A DNA stretch of 7,097 bases. Source: Acidimicrobiaceae bacterium. GTDB lineage: Bacteria; Actinomycetota; Acidimicrobiia; Acidimicrobiales; Bog-793. Where the stretch lies: positions 1 through 7,097 of the forward strand of contig DAHUZG010000345.1 in NCBI GenBank assembly GCA_027306715.1. Reading direction: 5' to 3'. A model generated the notes under the pieces. It was not told the DNA's origin. It did not search any database and saw nothing but the letters and a program-made list of their open reading frames with translations. Shown piece after piece: positions 1 to 5,216 of the stretch; the first letter of the stretch is position 1; every line of letters starts with the position of its first letter. Both the position numbers and the translations under genes were made by a program.

Positions 1-1718
1 GATTACACGACCTTCGGTCGCGTGCCGAGGCGGCCGAGGAGGAGGTCGGCGAGCTGCGTCGCCGGCTGCTCGAGGCGCCCGGGCGCGTCGGCCTTCTCGA
101 GGAGCGCCTGCTCGAGGTGAAGGGCCAGCTCGCACACGCGCTGGCGCAGAACGAGAAGCTCACCTTCACCCTCCAGCAGGCGAAGGAGAACATCGCCGCG
201 CTGCGCGAGGAGGTCGACAAGCTCACCCAGCCGCCGAGCGCCTACGGGACCTTCCTCCAGCACAACGACGACGGGTCGGTCGACGTCTTCGCCAGCGGGC
301 GGAAGATGCGCGTCGCGCTGCACCCCGGCCTCGAGGCCTCGTCGCTGCAGCGCGGCCAGGAGATCGTCTTGAACGAGTCGCTCAACGTCGTGCTCGCCCG
401 CGGCCTCGAGCGCTCCGGCGAGGTCGTGACGATCGAGGACATGCTCGAGGACGGGTGCCGGGCGCTCGTCGTCGGGCGTGGGGACGAGGTCCGCGTCGCC
501 GAGCTGTGCGACTCGCTCATCGGGACCAAGCTGCGCGCCGGCGACAGCGTCCTGTTCGACACGCGCTCGCAGCTCCTTCTCGAGAAGCTGCCGCGCCCGG
601 AGATCGAAGAGGTCGTGCTCGAGGAGGTGCCCGACGTCGCCTACTCCGACATCGGCGGCCTCGACGAGCAGATCGAGGCCATCACCGATGCCGTCGAGCT
701 GCCGTTCTTGCACCGCGAGCTGTTCGCCGAGCACCGCCTTCCTGCCCCGAAGGGGATCCTGCTCTACGGGCCGCCGGGGTGCGGCAAGACCCTCATCGCC
801 AAGGCGGTGGCGAACTCGCTGGCCAAGAAGGTCTCCGAGCGCACGGGCGACGTCAACGTCCGCAGCTACTTCTTGAACATCAAGGGCCCGGAGCTCCTCA
901 ACAAGTACGTCGGGGAGACCGAGCGCCAGATCCGGCTCGTCTTCCAGCGCGCCCGGGAGAAGTCCGAGGAGGGCGTGCCGGTCATCGTCTTCTTCGACGA
1001 GATGGACTCGCTCTTCCGCACCCGCGGCACCGGGATCAGCTCGGACATGGAGTCGACGATCGTGCCCCAGCTGCTCGCCGAGATCGACGGCGTCGAGTCG
1101 CTGAAGAACGTCATCGTCATCGGCGCCTCCAACCGGGAGGACCTCATCGACCCAGCCATCCTGCGCCCGGGCCGGCTCGACGTGAAGATCAAGATCGAGC
1201 GGCCGAACGAGTCGGCCGCCCAGCAGATCTACGCCCGCTACCTGAGGCCGGACCTTCCCCTTGACCAGGAGAGCGTGCAGAACCTCGGCGGGGGCGACCC
1301 GGCCAAGGCGGTGCAGGTGATGATCGAGCGGACCGTTAGTGAGATGTACCGCGCCGACGAGGAGAACCGCTTCCTCGAGGTGACCTACCAGAACGGAGAC
1401 AAGGAGATCCTCTACTTCAAGGACTTCGCCTCCGGAGCGATGATCGACAACATCGTCCGCCGCGCCAAGAAGCTCGCCATCAAGCGGAACCTCGCCGGCG
1501 AGGGCCGCGGGATCCGGCTCGAGGACCTGCTCGCCTCCATCACCCAGGAGTACAAGGAGTCAGAGGACCTGCCGAACACGACCAATCCCGACGACTGGGC
1601 GAAGATCTCGGGCAAGAAGGGCGAGCGGATCGTGTTCGTGCGGACGATCTTCAACCAGGGCGGCGACAGCCGTGGAGGTCGCGCCATCGAGCGCGTCGGA
1701 ACCGGTCAGTACCTCTAG
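1..1718 (+). CDS. arc: Proteasome-associated AAA+ ATPase ARC/Mpa (5' partial)
   Basis: Hexameric unfoldase that captures pupylated proteins and threads them into the 20S proteasome. The frame is open from base 3 to the left edge with no stop. The internal GTG at 117 sits inside the coiled coil and is not the start, so the true start lies upstream; 571 residues are visible, against about 600 in mycobacterial Mpa. Numbering from base 3: coiled coil about 1-75 (the Pup-binding part in the family), OB-fold region about 77-205, then the AAA+ domain. Visible motifs are Walker A GPPGCGKT (256-263), pore loop YVG (302-304), Walker B ending FFDE (Asp332, Glu333) and the arginine fingers in LRPGR (Arg388, Arg391). 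The protein ends in GQYL, matching the Mpa C-terminal Tyr-Leu that docks on the alpha ring. The OB region seems shorter than mycobacterial Mpa as I recall it. dop starts 23 bases downstream. Confidence 0.97.
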   Translation, partial: LHDLRSRAEAAEEEVGELRRRLLEAPGRVGLLEERLLEVKGQLAHALAQNEKLTFTLQQAKENIAALREEVDKLTQPPSAYGTFLQHNDDGSVDVFASGRKMRVALHPGLEASSLQRGQEIVLNESLNVVLARGLERSGEVVTIEDMLEDGCRALVVGRGDEVRVAELCDSLIGTKLRAGDSVLFDTRSQLLLEKLPRPEIEEVVLEEVPDVAYSDIGGLDEQIEAITDAVELPFLHRELFAEHRLPAPKGILLYGPPGCGKTLIAKAVANSLAKKVSERTGDVNVRSYFLNIKGPELLNKYVGETERQIRLVFQRAREKSEEGVPVIVFFDEMDSLFRTRGTGISSDMESTIVPQLLAEIDGVESLKNVIVIGASNREDLIDPAILRPGRLDVKIKIERPNESAAQQIYARYLRPDLPLDQESVQNLGGGDPAKAVQVMIERTVSEMYRADEENRFLEVTYQNGDKEILYFKDFASGAMIDNIVRRAKKLAIKRNLAGEGRGIRLEDLLASITQEYKESEDLPNTTNPDDWAKISGKKGERIVFVRTIFNQGGDSRGGRAIERVGTGQYL

Positions 1719-1729
1719 GGATCGTCGGG

Positions 1730-1735
1730 TAGCGT
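1730..1735 (+). promoter_or_regulatory. Candidate -10 element of a leaderless dop promoter
   Basis: The hexamer TAGCGT fits the actinobacterial TANNNT -10 consensus and ends six bases before the dop ATG, which places the expected transcription start at or next to the A of the start codon. No Shine-Dalgarno sequence precedes dop, which agrees with leaderless translation. I see no convincing -35 hexamer. The call is inference from position and pattern; dop could also be read from the arc transcript. Confidence 0.45.
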
Positions 1736-1741
1736 CCGGGA

Positions 1742-3235
1742 ATGGCCATCCCGAAGGTCTGCGGGATCGAGACCGAGTACGGCATCCAGGTCCTCGGCTC
1801 GGCCGACGCCAACCCGACGAGCGCGGCATCGCTGTTGATCAACGCCTACGTCGCCGACGTGGCGACCCGGGTCGGCTGGGACTTCGAGGACGAGTCGCCG
1901 GGGCGGGACGCCCGCGGCTTCGCCCGCGAGGGCTCGATGCCGCCCGAGGTGGAGACGCATCTCGTCAACACCGTCCTCACCAACGGCGCGCGCTACTACG
2001 TCGACCATGCCCATCCGGAGTACTCGACGCCCGAGTGCGCCTCCCCGCAGTCGCTCGTGCTCCACGACCGGGCCGGCGAGGTCGTCCTGCTGCACTCGCT
2101 CGAAGCGGCCCGGCGGCTGCTGCCGCCCGGCGAGGAGATCGTCGTCTACAAGAACAATTCTGACGGCAAGGGCAACTCCTACGGATGCCACGAGAATTAC
2201 CTCGTCGATCGGTCCGTTCCCTTCGCGCGAATCGCCCACCAGCTGAGCTCGCACCTCGTGACGCGCCAGGTCTACACCGGCGCCGGCAAGGTGGGGCGTG
2301 AGACCCCGGGCTCGTCTTCGCATCAGGTGTGCTTCCAGATCAGCCAGAGGGCGGACTTCTTCGAGGAGGTCGTCGGCCTCGAGACGACGCTCAAGCGGCC
2401 GATCGTCAACACCCGTGACGAGCCGCACGCCGACCCGCAGCGCTACCGCCGCCTGCACGTCATCCTCGGCGACGCCAACCTCTCCGAGGTGGCGACGCTG
2501 CTCAAGGTCGGCGTGACGTCGATCATGCTGCTGCTCGTCGAGGACGACGCCTTCGGCGAGCGCGACCTGGCCCTGGCCAACCCGGTGCAGGCGATCCACG
2601 AGGTCTCGCTCGACCCGACGCTGCGCCAGCTCGTCGAGCTGGCGAACGGCGAGAAGATGACCGCCCTCGAGCTGCAATGGGAGCTGTTCGACCTCGCCCG
2701 CAAGCATGCCGAGGATCGCGGCCTGGCTGAGGTCGGGCCCGAGGGGTCCGGCGAGGAGGTGCTCGGGCGCTGGGAGCAGACGCTCGCGGCGCTCGAGCAC
2801 GACCCCGCCTCGCTCCGCCACCAGCTCGACTGGGTCGCCAAGCGGGAGCTGATCGACGCCTACTGTGCACGTCACGGCTGCGGGCTCGACGACCACCGGA
2901 TCGCCGCGCTCGACCTCCAGTACCACGACCTGCGACCCTCCCGGTCGCTCTTCCGGCGCCTCGAGATGGAGCGTCTCGTCGACGAGGCCGACGTCGAGGC
3001 GGCGACCCGGAACCCGCCACGCGAGACCCGCGCCTATTTCCGCGGGGAATGCCTGAAGCGCTACCCCCAGGCGATCGTCGCGGCAAACTGGGACTCGATC
3101 GTGTTCGACCTCGGCGAGGACCCGCTCCGCCGGGTGCCCATGATGGAACCTTTGCGGGGAAGCGCAGCCCACGTCGATACGCTCTTTGACGGCTGCGGCA
3201 GTCCCGCTGAGCTGTTACGGCGCCTCGGCGCCTAG
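1742..3235 (+). CDS. dop: Dop, deamidase of Pup / depupylase
   Basis: Cytoplasmic enzyme of the carboxylate-amine ligase (glutamine synthetase-like) fold. It deamidates the C-terminal Gln of Pup to Glu and hydrolyses the isopeptide bond between Pup and substrate lysines, with ATP as cofactor. The 497-residue length matches mycobacterial Dop (about 505). Near the N terminus GIETEYG supplies metal/nucleotide-binding glutamates (Glu10, Glu12). NGARYYVDHAHPEYSTPE holds the catalytic Asp88 plus Glu93 and Glu98. KNNSDGKGNSYGCHENYL (138-154) and NTRDEPHAD (223-231) are further family motifs. The stretch around WDFEDESPGRDARGF (46-60) is the Dop-specific loop absent from PafA, and together with the DANP segment and the RAYFRGECL block it separates Dop from the ligase. 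The ATG at 1742 is the only start possible, because an in-frame stop lies at 1730-1732. No Shine-Dalgarno is visible. Confidence 0.96.
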   Translation: MAIPKVCGIETEYGIQVLGSADANPTSAASLLINAYVADVATRVGWDFEDESPGRDARGFAREGSMPPEVETHLVNTVLTNGARYYVDHAHPEYSTPECASPQSLVLHDRAGEVVLLHSLEAARRLLPPGEEIVVYKNNSDGKGNSYGCHENYLVDRSVPFARIAHQLSSHLVTRQVYTGAGKVGRETPGSSSHQVCFQISQRADFFEEVVGLETTLKRPIVNTRDEPHADPQRYRRLHVILGDANLSEVATLLKVGVTSIMLLLVEDDAFGERDLALANPVQAIHEVSLDPTLRQLVELANGEKMTALELQWELFDLARKHAEDRGLAEVGPEGSGEEVLGRWEQTLAALEHDPASLRHQLDWVAKRELIDAYCARHGCGLDDHRIAALDLQYHDLRPSRSLFRRLEMERLVDEADVEAATRNPPRETRAYFRGECLKRYPQAIVAANWDSIVFDLGEDPLRRVPMMEPLRGSAAHVDTLFDGCGSPAELLRRLGA

Positions 3236-3239
3236 GAGG
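3234..3239 (+). promoter_or_regulatory. Ribosome binding site of pup
   Basis: AGGAGG overlaps the last two bases of the dop stop codon and lies 13 bases before the pup ATG, a rather long spacing. The overlap implies that dop and pup share a transcript and may be translationally coupled. A closer AAGGA at 3245-3249 is only three bases from the ATG and is unlikely to act. Confidence 0.6.
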
Positions 3240-3252
3240 CGGTGAAGGACCA

Positions 3253-3450
3253 ATGGCTGAGCGCGAGCTGAAGAAGCGACAGGCTCCCCCCCGCGAGACG
3301 ACGACCGAGGTCGAAGAGGCCCCGGCGGCGAGCGAGCGTGGCGAGAAGCTGAAGGCGGAGATCGACGACATCCTCGACGAGATCGACGAGGTGCTCGAGG
3401 ACAACGCCGAGGAGTTCGTCCGGAACTACGTGCAGAAGGGCGGCCAGTAG
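3253..3450 (+). CDS. pup: Pup, prokaryotic ubiquitin-like protein
   Basis: Small modifier that marks proteins for degradation by the mycobacterial-type proteasome. The 65-residue product has the expected plan: a charged, disordered N-terminal half (MAERELKKRQ…), then an acidic helical segment IDDILDEIDEVLEDNAEEF (37-55) that in the family folds against the ARC/Mpa coiled coil, then VRNYVQKGGQ. The terminal Gln65 means Pup is made in the inactive form and needs Dop to convert it to Glu before ligation, which fits dop lying just upstream. The ATG at 3253 follows an AGGAGG at 3234-3239. Seven C residues at 3286-3292 cover codons 11-14. Internal lysines (7, 8, 32, 34, 62) could be modification sites, but nothing in the sequence shows this. 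Confidence 0.97.
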   Translation: MAERELKKRQAPPRETTTEVEEAPAASERGEKLKAEIDDILDEIDEVLEDNAEEFVRNYVQKGGQ

Positions 3451-3502
3451 CTCCAGGCGGCTGCGCCGGCTCGCTCCGGTACGGCTCGTCGATCCCGGCA
3501 AG

Positions 3503-3508
3503 TAACCT
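3503..3508 (+). promoter_or_regulatory. Candidate -10 element for prcB (near-leaderless)
   Basis: TAACCT in the 67-base pup-prcB gap fits TANNNT and ends nine bases before the prcB ATG. Initiation six to nine bases downstream would leave a leader of zero to four bases. No Shine-Dalgarno precedes prcB, which agrees. No clear -35 is seen. The site would let prcBA be transcribed independently of arc-dop-pup. Confidence 0.42.
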
Positions 3509-3517
3509 GCCTCAGCG

Positions 3518-4408
3518 ATGAGCCTGCCTCTCTTTCCTCCGACCGAGGATCCCGGTCCGAGCTTCGTCGCCGTCCTCGGCCGGGTCGACCCGCTCGCAGC
3601 CGGGCGCCTCGGAGCCGCCGTCGGCGCCAGCCCCGTCGGGACCGTTGTCGCGCCGCTGTCGGTGCCGCACGGCACGACGATCGCCGCCCTGCGCTACAGC
3701 GACGGCGTCGTCGTAGCCGGCGATCGCCGCGCCACCGAAGGGGTCAGCATCGCCCACCGCGGCATCGAGAAGGTTTTCCCCGCGGACCGCTTCTCCGCCG
3801 TCGCCATCGCCGGAGCCGCTGGACCGGCGATCGAGATCGTGCGCCTCTTCCAGACCCAGCTCGAGCACTACGAGAAGGTCGAAGGAGCAGTCCTCAGCCT
3901 CGAGGGCAAGGCGAACCAGCTGGCTCAGATGATCCGCTCCAACCTCCCGATGGCGATGCAGGGCCTGGCCGTCATCCCGCTCTTCGCCGGCTGGGACCGG
4001 CGGCGCGGGGTAGGGCGGATCTTCACCTACGACCTCACCGGCGGCCGCTACGAGGAGACCGACTTCCACGCCACGGGCTCCGGCGGCCGGGACGCGAAGA
4101 CGACGATCAAGCTCGGCTTTCGCGACGCGATGAGCCGCGATCAGGCGGTGCAGCTGGCGGTCGAGTCGCTCTACCAGGCGGCTGACGAGGACGCGGCGAC
4201 CGGTGGCCCGGACCCGGTGCGCGGCATCTACCCGATCGTCGCCACCGTCGACAAGGGCGGCTTCGACCGCCTCGCCGATCTCGAGGTCGCCGGGCACTTC
4301 GCCGCGGTGCTGGAACGCCGCGGCGGCCCGCAGCGGCCCGGCGGCCGCCAGGCGGGCGACGGCCACGCGATCGACGACGAGGCGGCGCTCGGAGGTGAGC
4401 AGTCATGA
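3518..4408 (+). CDS. prcB: 20S proteasome beta subunit (Ntn hydrolase)
   Basis: Catalytic subunit forming the two inner seven-membered rings of the 20S core. The 296-residue precursor has a 52-residue propeptide ending VPHG. Autocleavage before TTIAALRYSDG would expose Thr53 as the nucleophile (mature Thr1). The other two catalytic residues fall at the correct mature positions: Asp17 (residue 69, in AGDRRAT) and Lys33 (residue 85, in GIEKVF). The GSGG segment near the mature C-terminal half (SGGRDAKTTIKLGF) is also typical. The mature part is about 244 residues, similar to mycobacterial PrcB. The last 35 or so residues are a Gly/Arg/acid-rich tail, probably disordered. ATG 3518 is chosen because it gives a propeptide of normal length; it has no Shine-Dalgarno but has an upstream TAACCT. 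The stop overlaps the prcA start in ATGA, implying coupled, equal synthesis of the two subunits. Confidence 0.97.
   Translation: MSLPLFPPTEDPGPSFVAVLGRVDPLAAGRLGAAVGASPVGTVVAPLSVPHGTTIAALRYSDGVVVAGDRRATEGVSIAHRGIEKVFPADRFSAVAIAGAAGPAIEIVRLFQTQLEHYEKVEGAVLSLEGKANQLAQMIRSNLPMAMQGLAVIPLFAGWDRRRGVGRIFTYDLTGGRYEETDFHATGSGGRDAKTTIKLGFRDAMSRDQAVQLAVESLYQAADEDAATGGPDPVRGIYPIVATVDKGGFDRLADLEVAGHFAAVLERRGGPQRPGGRQAGDGHAIDDEAALGGEQS
4391..4398 (+). promoter_or_regulatory. Ribosome binding site of prcA
   Basis: GGAGGTGA, a near-perfect anti-Shine-Dalgarno match, lies inside the prcB 3' end, six bases before ATG 4405. It decides for this start over the in-frame ATG at 4411, which would be 12 bases away. 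Confidence 0.8.
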
Positions 4409-5121
4409 CGATGCCGTACTACGTCGCCCCCGAGCAGGTGATGAAGGATCGGGCCGAGTATGCCCAGAAGGGCATCGCCCGTGGCCGCTCCCTCGTCGGC
4501 TGCGTCTACGACGATGGCGTGCTGATCGTGGCCGAGAACCCCTCGCGCACGCTGCACAAGGTCAGCGAGATCTACGACCGTGTGGCCTTTGCCGGCGTCG
4601 GCCGGTACAACGAGTACGACCAGCTGCGCGTCGCCGGCGTCCGCCACGCCGACACGAAGGGCTTTGCCTACTCGCGCGAGGACGTCGACGCCCGCAGCCT
4701 CGCCAACGTCTACGCCCAGTACCTCGGCCAGGTGTTCACCCACGAGATGAAGCCGCTCGAGGTCGAGATCCTCGTCGCCGAGCTGGACGACGACGGCTCG
4801 GACCACCGCCTCTACCACATCGCCTACGACGGGACGATCGTCGACGAGGAGCGCTTCACCGTCCTCGGCGGTGACGCCGAGCCGATCGCCCAGCGCCTCG
4901 AGCACTCCTTCGACCCCAACTGGACGCTCGGCGCAGCACTGAGGGCCTGCGTCGCCGCGCTCGGCGGCCCCGACCGCACGCTCGGCCCGGAGATACTGGA
5001 GGTCGGCACCCTGGCGGCGGGCAACGGCCGGCGGACGTTCTCGCGCATCGTCGGCGACGCCATCGCCTCGCTCCTGGCCGAGCAGGCAGGCGGCGGGCGC
5101 CCCGCCGTCGAGCAGGCCTGA
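4405..5121 (+). CDS. prcA: 20S proteasome alpha subunit
   Basis: Non-catalytic subunit of the outer rings. It forms the gated entry pore and receives the C-terminal Tyr-Leu of ARC/Mpa in pockets between subunits. The 238 residues (mycobacterial PrcA about 248) start MTMPYYVAPEQVMKDR, closely parallel to the known PrcA N-terminal gate and helix H0. KGIARGRSLVG, then VAENPSRTLHKVSEIYDRV (the family signature region), then RYNEYDQLR and the SLANVYAQYLGQVFTHE helix follow in order. It lacks the propeptide and N-terminal Thr of beta subunits, as expected. The C-terminal tail (AEQAGGGRPAVEQA) is short and likely flexible. The start overlaps the prcB stop by four bases and has its own strong Shine-Dalgarno. 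It is the last gene of the proteasome cluster here; pafA does not follow within this window. Confidence 0.97.
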   Translation: MTMPYYVAPEQVMKDRAEYAQKGIARGRSLVGCVYDDGVLIVAENPSRTLHKVSEIYDRVAFAGVGRYNEYDQLRVAGVRHADTKGFAYSREDVDARSLANVYAQYLGQVFTHEMKPLEVEILVAELDDDGSDHRLYHIAYDGTIVDEERFTVLGGDAEPIAQRLEHSFDPNWTLGAALRACVAALGGPDRTLGPEILEVGTLAAGNGRRTFSRIVGDAIASLLAEQAGGGRPAVEQA

Positions 5122-5138
5122 GTCCGCCCTTCACCGGC

Positions 5139-5144
5139 TAGCTT
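5139..5144 (+). promoter_or_regulatory. Candidate -10 element for the secreted-protein gene
   Basis: TAGCTT fits TANNNT, in the 95-base gap between prcA and the next gene. Its expected start point is about 5150-5152, giving a leader of roughly 65 bases before ATG 5217. This gap is the natural place for a promoter, because the function changes from cytoplasmic proteolysis to a secreted protein. No -35 is evident. Confidence 0.4.
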
Positions 5145-5159
5145 GCGCGATGCTCGCGC
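5145..5159 (+). other. Short GC hairpin after prcA
   Basis: GCGCGA and TCGCGC pair perfectly around a three-base TGC loop 23 bases after the prcA stop. No T-tract follows. It could be a weak terminator of the proteasome transcript or a 5'-end structure in the next mRNA, since it lies just at the predicted start point. It also overlaps the start of the six-codon ORF. Confidence 0.3.
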
Positions 5160-5170
5160 GCTCGACCTGA
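5150..5170 (+). CDS. Possible six-residue leader ORF (MLARST)
   Basis: ATG CTC GCG CGC TCG ACC TGA begins five bases after the TAGCTT hexamer, so on a transcript starting at A5150 it would be a leaderless short ORF. It stops 46 bases before the ATG of the secreted-protein gene and well before that gene's Shine-Dalgarno. It contains one Arg and no run of rare codons, so no classic attenuation logic is visible. Existence as a translated unit is speculative; an ATG in this position could be chance. Confidence 0.15.
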   Translation: MLARST

Positions 5171-5205
5171 CAGGCGGCAACGGACCGCCCGGGCAACCTC
5201 GAGCC

Positions 5206-5210
5206 AGGAG
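5206..5210 (+). promoter_or_regulatory. Ribosome binding site of the secreted-protein gene
   Basis: AGGAG lies six bases before ATG 5217 and supports that start, which also gives a complete signal peptide. Confidence 0.7.
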
Positions 5211-5216
5211 CCGTCG

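Noticed and set aside
117..119. GTG as start of the ARC/Mpa gene
   Set aside because: The same frame continues to the left edge with typical coiled-coil sequence (…LRRRLLEAPGRVGLLEERL) homologous to the family N terminus, so the gene is truncated by the window.
1715..3172. Long minus-strand open frame of 485 codons opposite dop
   Set aside because: It is an antisense shadow caused by high third-position G+C in dop. The + strand product has all Dop motifs, while the minus product has no recognisable domain.
1742..3235. Assignment of this gene as PafA, the Pup ligase
   Set aside because: It carries the Dop-specific loop region, the VDHAHPEYS form of the active-site motif and the RAYFRGECL block, and it sits directly before pup.
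3451..3517. Terminator between pup and prcB
   Set aside because: Only a four-base GGCG/CGCC stem and no T-tract are visible, which is not enough in DNA of this composition.
3512..4366. Minus-strand open frame opposite prcB
   Set aside because: Shadow of prcB, which has Thr1, Asp17 and Lys33 in the correct places on the + strand.
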